From Actinoplanes sandaracinus (lineage in GTDB: Bacteria > Actinomycetota > Actinomycetes > Mycobacteriales > Micromonosporaceae): a DNA stretch of 64,000 nucleotides. Below, one piece after another: positions 41,722-49,501 of the stretch. Numbering within the stretch: position 1 is the stretch's first letter; every line of letters begins with the position of its first letter. The DNA lies in assembly GCF_030009775.1 (NCBI RefSeq), contig NZ_JASCTH010000029.1, positions 63,823-127,822 on the forward strand, in the 5' to 3' direction. The notes beneath the pieces are model-generated. The model was not told where the DNA came from. It saw only the letters and a program-made list of their open reading frames with translations, and did no database searches. The position numbers and the translations under genes were made by a program.

Positions 41722-42701
41722 TTACCCTCGATCGGCAGACCCGGCGGGTTGACCTCCGCCGTGGTGACGGCTTCGTTGGCCAGGTTCCAGCGTGCCAGGA
41801 TCTTGGCGTAGTCACCGGAGGAGATCAGCTTGTCCAGCGCCGCGGCGTACGCCTTGATCAGGCCGTTGTCCTTCTTGGTGGTGAGCGCGATCAGACCCTG
41901 CAGGTCCTTGCCGGCGCCGGAGTAGCTACCGACGATCTCGGTCTGGCCGGTGGTGGCGACGTGGTAGGCGGCCGACGGGTTGGGGCCGAGGTGCAGGTCG
42001 ATCTGGCCGGAGCCGAGTGCCAGATAGACGGCCTGGTTGGTCTGGTAGTACTTGATCTCGACCTCGGGCAGGCCCTGCTTCTTCACCTCTTCGGCCCACT
42101 CGACCAGAATCTTCTCCTGGTTGGTGCCGGAGCTGACCGACACCTTCTTTCCGGCGATGTCGGCGGCCTGGGAAACGGAGAGGCCGGAGCCCTTCTTGGC
42201 CAGCCAGGCCAGGTTGTCCAGGCGATAGGTGACGAAGTCGTACTTGAGCTTGCGTTCCTCGGTGACCGTGATGTTCGACGCGCCGATCTGGTACCGCCCG
42301 CTGTCCAGGCCGATGAACAGGTTCTCCCAGGAGGCGTTCTCCAGGATCGGTTCCAGGCCCAGCGTGCCGGCGATCGCGACGGCGATGTCCGGCTCGTTGC
42401 CGATCAGCGTCTTGTTGTCGGTCGCGGCGAAGGCGAGCGGGGGGAAGCCGGAGCCGGCCGCACCGACCCCGATGATCAGCTTGCCGGACGCCTTGACGTC
42501 GGCGGGCAGCAGCGCGGCGGCGGCCTCGTCCTTGGCCGGGACGATCCGGTTCTGCTCCGGGGTGAGGTTCAGCGAGCCGGCAGCGGAGGAGGAGCCCGCC
42601 GGATCGACCGCCGCGGACACCGGGGCCTTCTCCTCCGGCGCGGCGCAGGCGGCAAGGCTCAAGGTCACCGCAGCGAGAGCCACAATCCATTTTGTACGCA
42701 C
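41718..42701 (-). CDS. Amino-acid ABC transporter substrate-binding lipoprotein
   Basis: A 327-residue lipoprotein with signal VALAAVTLSLAAC (Cys19) and a polar amino-acid binding domain (SBP_bac_3): KLIIGVGAAGSGFPPLAF near 75-92, EPDIAVAIAGTLGL, LFIGLDSGRYQIGASNITVTEER, and GSGQIDLHLGPNPSA. Related to cystine/glutamine-type receptors (FliY/TcyA/TcyJ). GTG start chosen for GGAG 5 bases upstream. Third gene of a four-gene operon (permease, ATPase, binding protein, acetyltransferase). Confidence 0.88.
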   Translation of the reverse strand: MRTKWIVALAAVTLSLAACAAPEEKAPVSAAVDPAGSSSAAGSLNLTPEQNRIVPAKDEAAAALLPADVKASGKLIIGVGAAGSGFPPLAFAATDNKTLIGNEPDIAVAIAGTLGLEPILENASWENLFIGLDSGRYQIGASNITVTEERKLKYDFVTYRLDNLAWLAKKGSGLSVSQAADIAGKKVSVSSGTNQEKILVEWAEEVKKQGLPEVEIKYYQTNQAVYLALGSGQIDLHLGPNPSAAYHVATTGQTEIVGSYSGAGKDLQGLIALTTKKDNGLIKAYAAALDKLISSGDYAKILARWNLANEAVTTAEVNPPGLPIEGK

Positions 42702-42733
42702 GAGATCTCCAGTTTCCACGAAAGAGGCGGCGG

Positions 42734-43489
42734 TCAGACCAGGACCTTGGACAGGAAGGCCCGGCTGCGTTCGTGTTGTGGGTCGTCCAGGACGGCGGCG
42801 GGGGTGCCCTGCTCGACGATCCGGCCCTCGTCCATGAAGACGACCGTGTCGGCGGCCTCCCGAGCGAAGCCGATCTCGTGCGTCACCACGATCATCGTGG
42901 TGCCGCCGGCGGCCAGGTCCCGGAGCACGTCGAGCACCTCGCCGACCAGCTCCGGGTCCAGCGCCGAGGTCGGCTCGTCGAAGAGGATCAGCTTCGGCTC
43001 CAGGGCCAGGGCGCGGGCGATCGCCACCCGTTGCTGCTGTCCGCCGGAGAGCTGCCTGGGGTAGGCGCCGGCACGATCCCACAGCCCCACGGCGTACAAC
43101 AGCTCGTGAGCTTTCTCGTACGCTGCGCTGGGGGATTTGCCGAGCGCCCAGATCTGCGCTTCCGCGACGTTCTGCAGGGCCGTGCGATGCGGGAACAGAT
43201 TGAAGTTCTGGAAGACGAAGCCGATCCTGGCGCGTTGCCGGAGGACCTGCCGTTCGCTGAGCTCGTGCAGCCGGTTGCCGGCCTGTCGGTAGCCGATCAG
43301 CTCGCCGTCGATGCGGATCAGGCCACGATCGACCTTCTCCAGGTGGTTCACGCAGCGCAGCAGGGTGGACTTGCCGGAGCCCGACGGGCCGAGGATGACG
43401 GTGACCGAACCGGCCTCGGCGAACAGGTCGATGCCCTTGAGGACCGCCACGTCGCCGAACGACTTGTGCACACCGGAGATCTCGATCAT
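42734..43489 (-). CDS. Amino-acid ABC transporter ATPase (GlnQ/TcyN type)
   Basis: A 251-residue ATPase with Walker A GPSGSGKSTLLRCVN near 34-48, Q-loop FVFQNFNLFPH, signature LSGGQQQRVAIARAL and Walker B LILFDEPTSALDPEL, then H-loop VVTHEIGFAREAAD. This is the polar amino-acid uptake class, in which NHLE and NFNLFPH are typical. The ATG overlaps the permease stop (ATGA at 43486-43489). It powers import with the single permease upstream, which probably works as a homodimer. Confidence 0.93.
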   Translation of the reverse strand: MIEISGVHKSFGDVAVLKGIDLFAEAGSVTVILGPSGSGKSTLLRCVNHLEKVDRGLIRIDGELIGYRQAGNRLHELSERQVLRQRARIGFVFQNFNLFPHRTALQNVAEAQIWALGKSPSAAYEKAHELLYAVGLWDRAGAYPRQLSGGQQQRVAIARALALEPKLILFDEPTSALDPELVGEVLDVLRDLAAGGTTMIVVTHEIGFAREAADTVVFMDEGRIVEQGTPAAVLDDPQHERSRAFLSKVLV

Positions 43490-44394
43490 CGCGTGATCGC
43501 CGCCTTGATTCGCTGGAACGGGGTGGGCGGCAGGGTGCGGACCGCGCCGCGGGCGAAGTGGCGCTCGGTGTAGTACTGCAGAATCGACAGCAGGGCGGTG
43601 AGGATGACGTACCAGACGGTGGCGACCATGAGCAGGGGCACGACCCGGCCGTTGCGGCCGTAGATCACCTGGACCTGATAGAACAGCTCGCCGATGGCCA
43701 GCACGTACACGATGGACGTGCTTTTGAGCAGGCTGACCAGCAGGTTCGCCGCGTTGGGCAGGATCGCCCGCATCGCCTGTGGCAGCACGATCCGGGAGAA
43801 CTGCCGCCACTGCGGGATGCCGAGCGCGGCGGCCGCCTCGTGCTGGCCGTGGTCGACCGAGAGCAGGCCGGCCCGGATGATCTCTCCGGCGTAGGCGGCC
43901 TCGTGCAGGGCCAGGCCCAGCAGCGCGGCGCCGAACGAGCTGATCAGGTCGACCGTCGGGAAGCTGTAGCCGGGCCCGAAGGGGATGCCGATCTGCAGGG
44001 TGTCGTAGAGGTAGCCGAGGTTCGCCCAGAACAGCAGCTGCACGAGCAGTGGGACCGACCGGAACACCCAGATGTACGCCCAGCTGACCGTGGCCAGCAC
44101 CGGGTTGGGGGACAGCCGCATGGCGGCGAGCGGTATGCCGCCGAGGAACCCGAACACCGCGCCGGCGAGGGTGAGCAGCAGGGTCAGGCCCAGCGCCTCG
44201 AGGACCGATTTCTCCAGGAAGTAGCCGAAGAACGTCGTCCAGTCCCAGCCGGGATTGGTGACGAGCCCGTGCACGAACTGCGCCACCAGGACCAGGACCA
44301 GCGCGGTGCCGGCCCAGCGCCAGGGGTGGCGGGCCGGGACCACGACGGGGTCGTCGACGTTTTCCTTCCGCCGTGGCGGAGTCAGGACGGTCAT
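43486..44394 (-). CDS. Amino-acid ABC transporter permease (HisM/TcyL type)
   Basis: A 302-residue membrane protein with about five to six helices. TLLLTLAGAVFGFLGGIPLAAMRLS and YIWVFRSVPLLVQLLFW are the family start, and LHEAAYAGEIIRAGLLSVDHGQHEAAAALGI is the coupling (EAA) loop. ATG 44394 is used; a TTG at 44412 would add six residues. No ribosome binding site is evident, so it may be leaderless. First gene of its operon; the AT-rich stretch at 44420-44455 probably holds the promoter. Confidence 0.88.
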   Translation of the reverse strand: MTVLTPPRRKENVDDPVVVPARHPWRWAGTALVLVLVAQFVHGLVTNPGWDWTTFFGYFLEKSVLEALGLTLLLTLAGAVFGFLGGIPLAAMRLSPNPVLATVSWAYIWVFRSVPLLVQLLFWANLGYLYDTLQIGIPFGPGYSFPTVDLISSFGAALLGLALHEAAYAGEIIRAGLLSVDHGQHEAAAALGIPQWRQFSRIVLPQAMRAILPNAANLLVSLLKSTSIVYVLAIGELFYQVQVIYGRNGRVVPLLMVATVWYVILTALLSILQYYTERHFARGAVRTLPPTPFQRIKAAITR

Positions 44395-44508
44395 GGCTGA
44401 AACGCTAGGCAATGACCCACATAACCCACAAAACCTATCAGGAATATATGTTTAACGGCCTCGTTGCAACGGTGTACCGCCGCCAAGGGGTGGGACTCGT
44501 GATGGCCC
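44395..44508 (-). promoter_or_regulatory. Probable promoter region of the amino-acid ABC operon
   Basis: An AT-rich block at 44411-44456 (on the minus strand GTTAAACATATATTCC, then CCTGATAGG and a near-repeat GTGGGTTATGTGGGTC) stands just upstream of the permease. CCTGATAGG resembles half of the palindrome at 31402-31420 before the convergent operon. Shared control is possible but unproven. Confidence 0.35.
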
Positions 44509-44640
44509 TCAGAAGGCGCGGTCGGCCAGGTAGAAGCGGGTGTAGGCGGTGGTCTCCGGTTCGATGCGCCAGCTCTGCGCCAGTGTGCCGGCGTCGACGG
44601 TGTCGTAGCCGAGGCGCAGGGCCAGTCCGAGCGAATTCCG
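44509..44640 (-). pseudogene. 3' relic of an F420/NADP reductase-like gene
   Basis: The minus strand encodes LALRLGYDTVDAGTLAQSWR and IEPETTAYTRFYLADRAF before a stop. This resembles the C-terminal strand and tail of NADPH-dependent F420 reductase-like NAD(P)-binding proteins (GFxxVDAGxLAxSWR). The rest of the gene is absent, so this is a truncated remnant. Identification is from a short stretch only. Confidence 0.4.
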
Positions 44641-44778
44641 GCAGTGGAAGCATTCGACTCGACGAGTCCGGCGAAAAGCTCGAAGGGCTTGATTCCTTGA
44701 GTTGGGTAATCGACTCCCGATAGTCCTGGTGATCCGTCGCAGCACGTTCCCCGGCGGTCATCACCCCGGGAGTCGCAG

Positions 44779-45216
44779 ATGTCCAGTCGTCAGTTCGTCA
44801 CCTTCGAGGTCGCCGGCCAGTTCTTCGGCGTGGACGTGGACGCTGTGCAGGAGGTGTTGTCGTACAGCGAGTACACGCCGGTGCCGCTGGCACCGAACGC
44901 GGTCGGCGGGCTGTTCAACCTACGCGGGCAGGTGATCGCCGCGGTGGACCTGCGTGTGCAGTTCGGGTTGCCGCGCCGGGACATGTCCGGCCTGGTGATG
45001 AACGTGATCGTGCGGTACGCCGGTGAGCCGGTGAGTCTGTTGGTGGATCGCATCGGGCAGGTCGCCGACCTGGAGGCGCAGTTGTTCGAGGAGCCGCCGG
45101 CGACACTGACCGGCCCGTCACGGGCGCTGGTCACCGGCGCGTACAAGACCGAAGGTCGGCTGCTGCTGGTGCTCGACGTCGCCGAGTGCGTGAACACCGC
45201 CCGCGTCACGGCCTGA
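44779..45216 (+). CDS. cheW: CheW-like chemotaxis coupling protein
   Basis: A 145-residue single-domain CheW. It starts RQFVTFEVAGQFFGVDVDAV, continues with IAAVDLR near 50-56, VSLLVDRIGQV near 85 and ends LLLVLDV. CheW links chemoreceptors to the CheA kinase. No cheA, receptor or flagellar gene is nearby, so it is an orphan copy, as happens in motile (zoosporic) actinomycetes. ATG 44779; the ribosome binding site is weak. A perfect hairpin follows its stop, so it is probably monocistronic. Confidence 0.88.
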   Translation: MSSRQFVTFEVAGQFFGVDVDAVQEVLSYSEYTPVPLAPNAVGGLFNLRGQVIAAVDLRVQFGLPRRDMSGLVMNVIVRYAGEPVSLLVDRIGQVADLEAQLFEEPPATLTGPSRALVTGAYKTEGRLLLVLDVAECVNTARVTA

Positions 45217-45221
45217 GACCA

Positions 45222-45252
45222 GGGCTCCGTCAGCGTCGCGCTGACGGAGCCC
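45222..45252 (+). terminator. 14-bp perfect hairpin after cheW
   Basis: Arms GGGCTCCGTCAGCG (45222-45235) and CGCTGACGGAGCCC (45239-45252), loop TCG, followed by TTCGCTGTT. It starts 6 bases after the cheW stop and is a clear intrinsic terminator. Confidence 0.88.
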
Positions 45253-45317
45253 TTCGCTGTTCACCCGCACCGGGAGCTATCGCCGGTTACTCCGCCCTCG
45301 GCTCAGCCCCACGCTCT

Positions 45318-45821
45318 TCAGGCGCGGTAGCGCACCTGGGCGTGCAGGCCCTGGTCGTCGGAGCCAACGCAGTAGTGCTCCAGCGTCGCGTCGAACGCGG
45401 TCAAGGAACCCTCGGCGTTGCGCTCAATGCGGTCCACGAGGACGGCGGCGCGTGCCTCGACGCAGCCGAGGCCGTTGAAGATGACCAGGGTGCGCAGCGT
45501 CTCCGGCGCCTGCCCCTGCTGGTAAGCGCCCACCCCGAGCGCGCTCCCGTCCGGGGTGCTCAACTCCAACCGGAATGGCTCGCTGTTCTGCCAGGTGGCA
45601 GAGTCGATCTTGACGACGTTCTCGCTCTCCCACACCCGCACCTCGCGGTCGGGCGTGGCCCAGACACCACTTGCGCTGTGGAGCGGGTGGGCGCCCGCGT
45701 CGGCGGTGAACCGGAACTCCGTGACCGCCTCCTCCGCGACGTCGGCGGCGTGTGCGGTGGCGGCCGTACCGGCCAGCAGCGCGACCGCCATCGGCAGTAC
45801 AGCGAACTTCGTCATTCGCAT
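45318..45821 (-). CDS. Secreted protein of unknown function
   Basis: A 167-residue protein with a signal peptide (MRMTKFAVLPMAVALLAGTAATAHA, cleavage after AHA) and one mature domain of about 140 residues. It contains two Cys (GLGCVEA and EHYCVG) probably joined, and ends AFDATLEHYC...RYRA. Similar beta-rich domains ending in FxATFEQHC occur in many actinobacterial secreted proteins, but no function is assigned. The start is ATG 45821, with GGAGG 4 bases upstream; ATG 45815 is also possible. Confidence 0.75.
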   Translation of the reverse strand: MRMTKFAVLPMAVALLAGTAATAHAADVAEEAVTEFRFTADAGAHPLHSASGVWATPDREVRVWESENVVKIDSATWQNSEPFRLELSTPDGSALGVGAYQQGQAPETLRTLVIFNGLGCVEARAAVLVDRIERNAEGSLTAFDATLEHYCVGSDDQGLHAQVRYRA

Positions 45822-45934
45822 CGGACCTCCAAGACCGTGGACAACTCCGGCCATCCTCCTCGAAGGTGTCAAGCAGGGGCGAAGGCATGAGCGGCCCGAT
45901 TCAAGCTGTGCGGGGTCTGACCGGATCGGGGGCG

Positions 45935-45958
45935 GCACTCCCTCGTGAGAGGGAGTGC
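45935..45958. promoter_or_regulatory. Perfect 10-bp inverted repeat in a divergent promoter region
   Basis: GCACTCCCTC-GTGA-GAGGGAGTGC lies between the divergent genes at 45821 (minus) and 46041 (plus). It may be an operator or a leader hairpin of the plus-strand gene; it stands 82 bases before that start. Confidence 0.5.
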
Positions 45959-46040
45959 GAAGATCGCTCTCGTCGGCGATTACTTCGCGTGCGGGCCGGA
46001 CCAGGATCGGTGATGTTCCCACCGATCAAGGAGCCCGAAA

Positions 46041-46643
46041 ATGAACCCGCGTATCGCCTTCCTGGGCGCCCCGCTGCTCACCCTGGCCTACGGAGTGATC
46101 CGAATCATCGACGGGCTCGACGGCGTCCGCGGGCCCGGACTCGCGTGGACCACTGGTCACCTGGCCTTTCTCGGCGCCCTGGCGTTGTTCGTCGTCGTCT
46201 TCCTCTGGATGCGGCGGCTGGCCGGCCGCAACGTGCTGTCCACTGTGCTGACCGCGGTCGCCTCCGCCGGCGCGCTGGCCCTGACGGTGCAGTTCGGGAT
46301 CGACGTGGTCGCCGGATTCATGGCCGACGACCACCTCGCCATGAGTGTGCTGACCCAACAGGTCCGGCAGAATCCCGTGGTCTCGCTGGTGGCCTACGAC
46401 CTGGGTCCCTACCTGTTCTACCTGGGTCAGCTCGCGCTCGTGATCCAGCTCGCCGTGATGCGCCGGATCACAGCGTGGACGCCTGTGCTGGTCCTGGCCG
46501 ACCTCCTGATGCCGTTCATCGACAAGGACCTCATCCCGCTCGGGGCCGTCATCCTGCTCTTCTCCTACGCCGGGATCGCGCGCCGGATCTCCCGGACCTC
46601 CCGCGTCGCCGAGACCACCAGTGCCACCACGGTCCTGGTATAG
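46041..46643 (+). CDS. Polytopic membrane protein of unknown function
   Basis: A 200-residue protein with about five or six hydrophobic helices (for example GHLAFLGALALFVVVFLWM near 39-57 and PLGAVILLFSYAGIA near 168-182). No catalytic motif or known family recognised; it resembles general actinobacterial DUF membrane proteins. ATG 46041 is preceded by AAGGAG. It is followed within 6 bases by a strong nested hairpin, which separates it from the histidine kinase gene on the same strand. Confidence 0.75.
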   Translation: MNPRIAFLGAPLLTLAYGVIRIIDGLDGVRGPGLAWTTGHLAFLGALALFVVVFLWMRRLAGRNVLSTVLTAVASAGALALTVQFGIDVVAGFMADDHLAMSVLTQQVRQNPVVSLVAYDLGPYLFYLGQLALVIQLAVMRRITAWTPVLVLADLLMPFIDKDLIPLGAVILLFSYAGIARRISRTSRVAETTSATTVLV

Positions 46644-46648
46644 CCGAA

Positions 46649-46687
46649 CGCTGATCCGGGGGGCATCCTGTGCCCGCCGGATCAGCG
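46649..46687 (+). terminator. Nested hairpin after the membrane protein gene
   Basis: Outer arms CGCTGATCCGG (46649-46659) and CCGGATCAGCG (46677-46687) with an inner GGGCA/TGCCC stem. It starts 5 bases after the stop codon. Confidence 0.78.
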
Positions 46688-46734
46688 CGGCCCGACGGCG
46701 GCGAGTTCGTGGGGGAGAGGCAGGATGGGACCTC

Positions 46735-47904
46735 GTGTCAGCGTTGCCGATCCTCGAGCCTGTCCGCCGGCGCCTGCGGGAGTTGCCACCCGGCTGGGTC
46801 GACGCGGCCCTCGTCGTACTCGTCGTGGCCGTGCAAGGCTGGCCGTTCGGCTCCCGGATCAACCCCTCGGGCGCGCCGTGGCACTGGTGGGGCTACGCCG
46901 TCGTCGCGGCTTCCGCGGTACCGCTGCTGTGGCGCCGGCGCGCGCCGGTCGCCGTGCTGGTGGCGAGTCTGACCGCGACCGCCTGCTACGACCTGTTCGG
47001 CGACGTGCCGGCCCAGCCGATCTGGTACGGCGGGCTGGTGGCGATCTACACCGTCGCGGAGCGATCACGCCACCTGCCCCGGGTGGCCATGCTCATCGTC
47101 ACCGTCGGTGGCAGCCTCGCGATCACATCCTCGGAGACCGCGCTGCGGAGCGGGGTCCTGTTCATCGCCGCCTACGCGATCGGCCGGGCCGCCACCACGT
47201 CGCGGGCCTACACCGCCGCCCTGCGCCAGCGCGCCGCACAGATCGAGCGGGAACGCGGCATCGAGATGCAGCGGGCCGCGGAGCGTGAGCGTGCCCGGAT
47301 CGCCCGCGACATGCACGACATTCTCTCCCACGCCGTCGCGGTCATGGTGGTCCAGGCGGAAGCCGGCCCGGTCATGCTCCACACCGCTCCGGAGCGCGCC
47401 GAGGCGGCTTTCGACGCCATCTCCACCGCGGGCCGCGATGCGATGGTCCAACTCCGCCGGATCCTCGACGTGCTCAAGGAGGACGACGGGCCGCGGAGCC
47501 CGCAGCCGACGATCGACGACCTGGCCGTGCTGGCCGCCAAGGCGTCCGGTCCCGCACTGACCGTGACCTGCACCGCGACGGGCGAACAGCGGCCCCTGCG
47601 GCCCGACGTCGAGGTCGCCGCCTACCGGATCGTCCAGGAGGCGGTCACCAACGTCGTCAAACACGCGGGTGCCGGCCGCGCCGACATCCGGCTGCTCTGG
47701 CAGGAGAGGACACTGATCATCGAGATCAACGACGACGGCCGCGGCGCGGGCAGGTCGCTGCCCTCAGGCGGTGACGGCCTGGTCGGTATCCGGGAACGTG
47801 CCGCCGCCTGCGGCGGCACAGCGGCGATGGGCCCGCGCCCGGACGGCCCGGGTTTCCAGGTCCACGTCCAGCTCCCGCTCGCCGTGCGGCAGGTGTGGGG
47901 ATGA
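46735..47904 (+). CDS. NarL-family sensor histidine kinase
   Basis: A 389-residue membrane kinase. About five hydrophobic helices fill residues 15-160, with only short loops outside, so it senses in or near the membrane. A helical stretch (ERERGIEMQRAAERERARI) follows, then the HisKA_3 phosphoacceptor RDMHDILSHAVAVMV, with His near 202. The HATPase domain shows EAVTNVVKHAGA (N box) and GDGLVGIRERAAACGG (G box). The GTG at 46735 is a provisional start; no strong ribosome binding site is seen. Its stop overlaps the response-regulator start (ATGA). Signal unknown. Confidence 0.85.
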   Translation: MSALPILEPVRRRLRELPPGWVDAALVVLVVAVQGWPFGSRINPSGAPWHWWGYAVVAASAVPLLWRRRAPVAVLVASLTATACYDLFGDVPAQPIWYGGLVAIYTVAERSRHLPRVAMLIVTVGGSLAITSSETALRSGVLFIAAYAIGRAATTSRAYTAALRQRAAQIERERGIEMQRAAERERARIARDMHDILSHAVAVMVVQAEAGPVMLHTAPERAEAAFDAISTAGRDAMVQLRRILDVLKEDDGPRSPQPTIDDLAVLAAKASGPALTVTCTATGEQRPLRPDVEVAAYRIVQEAVTNVVKHAGAGRADIRLLWQERTLIIEINDDGRGAGRSLPSGGDGLVGIRERAAACGGTAAMGPRPDGPGFQVHVQLPLAVRQVWG

Positions 47905-48569
47905 GCGTGCGCATCGTGGTCGCCGACGACCAGGAACTCGTCCGCGCCGGGTTCTCCATGATCCTCGACGCGCAACCCGACTTCGAGGTGGTCGCCGAGG
48001 CGGGCAACGGCACCGAGGCGGTCGAAGCGGTCCGCACCCACCGGCCCGACGTGGTGCTCCTCGACATCCGCATGCCCGGGATGGACGGCATCCAGGCGGC
48101 CCGTGTCATCTGCGCCGAGACCGGCACCCGGGTGATCATCCTGACCACCTTCGACCTGGACGAATACGTATTCGAGGCGCTTCGGGCCGGTGCGAGCGGA
48201 TTCCTGCTCAAGGACGTCCGCCGTGCCGACCTCGTCCACGCGGTACGCGTCGTGGCCGCCGGTGAGTCACTGCTGGCGCCCTCGATCACCAGCAAGCTCA
48301 TCGCCCGGTTCACCACCGAGACGGCCCAGCCCCGCCCGGCGCCGTCGACCGAGCGGCTCGCCGCACTGACCGGCCGCGAGCAGGAAACCCTCAAGCTCAT
48401 CTCCCGCGGGATGGCCAACGTGGAGATCGCCGAAGCCATGGTGATCAGCGAACACACCGTCAAGACGCACGTCAGCAACGTACTCACCAAACTCGGGCTG
48501 CGCGACCGGATCCAGGCGGTCATCGTCGCCTACGAAACCGGCCTGGCCGTCCCCGGCAGATCCGACTGA
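47901..48569 (+). CDS. NarL/LuxR-family response regulator
   Basis: A 222-residue regulator. The receiver domain (1-120) has the acidic pair DD near 9-10, phosphoacceptor Asp54 in VVLLDIRMPGMDG and Lys in FLLKDVR. The LuxR-type DNA-binding domain is TGREQETLKLISRGMANVEI with SEHTVKTHVSNVLTKLGLRDR. It is the partner of the kinase it overlaps by ATGA. Targets are not evident; the nearest upstream transcription unit is the membrane protein at 46041. Confidence 0.92.
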   Translation: MSVRIVVADDQELVRAGFSMILDAQPDFEVVAEAGNGTEAVEAVRTHRPDVVLLDIRMPGMDGIQAARVICAETGTRVIILTTFDLDEYVFEALRAGASGFLLKDVRRADLVHAVRVVAAGESLLAPSITSKLIARFTTETAQPRPAPSTERLAALTGREQETLKLISRGMANVEIAEAMVISEHTVKTHVSNVLTKLGLRDRIQAVIVAYETGLAVPGRSD

Positions 48570-48604
48570 CCGCACATCGGTTCCGGGCTCGCGACGCGCT
48601 GTCG

Positions 48605-49501
48605 TCAGGCTCGTTCGGCGGCGACGAGTTCGCGGACGGCGGGGGCGACGTCGGCGGCGAACTCCTCGATGGCGGCGGGGTCGTCGGTGGCCAGGATGAA
48701 CGCGCTGATGCCGTGTTCCAGGGCGAGGCCGGCGAGGTCTTCGGCCCACTGTTCGGCCGGGCCGTCGAGGAAGGAGCGGCCGAACTGGCTGAACGTGCCG
48801 TTGATGTTGAGCAGGCGGCGGATCCGGGCCGGGTCGCGGCCGGCCTCGGCGGCGCTGCCGTCGATGTGCCTGTTGATCTCGGCGTAGTCGCCCGGGCCGC
48901 CCGCGAGGTAGGACAGCGACGGCAGCACCCCGTCGGCGGCGCGGCCGATCAGGCGCAGCATCCTCGGCTTGTAGGCGCCGACCCAGATGCTCATGTCGTG
49001 CGCCGGCGCCGGGCCCCGCTTCAGGCCGTCCACCTGGTAGTACTCGCCGGGCACGTGGACCGGGCCGGGCTCGCCGGCGGCCCAGACCGCCCGGATCACC
49101 TCGATCGCCTCACCGAGCGCGTCGACCGACTGGCCCGCGGTCAGGCGGCGGGCGCCCATGGCCTCGATGCCGTCCCAGAACGCGCCGGCGCCCAGGCCCA
49201 GCTCGATCCGGCCGCCGGTGAGCCGGTCCAGGCTCGCGTGGCTGCGGGCCAGGACCGCGGGCTGACGCAGCGGAAGGCTGAGCACGTTGCCGCTGAGGCG
49301 GATCGTCGAGGTGCGGGCGGCGGCGTACGACAGCAGCGTCCAGGTGTCGTGGAATTTCGGCAGGTAGGGATGGTCCTGGAAGGTGGCCAGGTCGAGCCCG
49401 GCCCGGTCGGCGACGACGGCCAGTTCGACCGCCTGGTGCGCCGGCTGGGCGGTGGGCGTGATGAACGTACCGAAGAGAAGGTCCTGTCCGTAGTCGGTCA
49501 T
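48605..49501 (-). CDS. Luciferase-like oxidoreductase (F420- or FMN-dependent)
   Basis: A 298-residue TIM-barrel protein of the LLM class. Visible are FGTFITPTAQ, ADRAGLDLATFQDHPY, IRLSGNVLSLPLRQPAVLAR and GGRIELGLGAGAFWDGIEAMG, the last typical of F420-dependent members. The C-terminal FILATDDPAAIEEFA closes the barrel. The ATG overlaps the stop of the fused LLM/FAD gene (ATGA at 49498-49501), so the two enzymes are made together under the MarR-type regulator divergent from them. Substrate unknown. Confidence 0.87.
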   Translation of the reverse strand: MTDYGQDLLFGTFITPTAQPAHQAVELAVVADRAGLDLATFQDHPYLPKFHDTWTLLSYAAARTSTIRLSGNVLSLPLRQPAVLARSHASLDRLTGGRIELGLGAGAFWDGIEAMGARRLTAGQSVDALGEAIEVIRAVWAAGEPGPVHVPGEYYQVDGLKRGPAPAHDMSIWVGAYKPRMLRLIGRAADGVLPSLSYLAGGPGDYAEINRHIDGSAAEAGRDPARIRRLLNINGTFSQFGRSFLDGPAEQWAEDLAGLALEHGISAFILATDDPAAIEEFAADVAPAVRELVAAERA

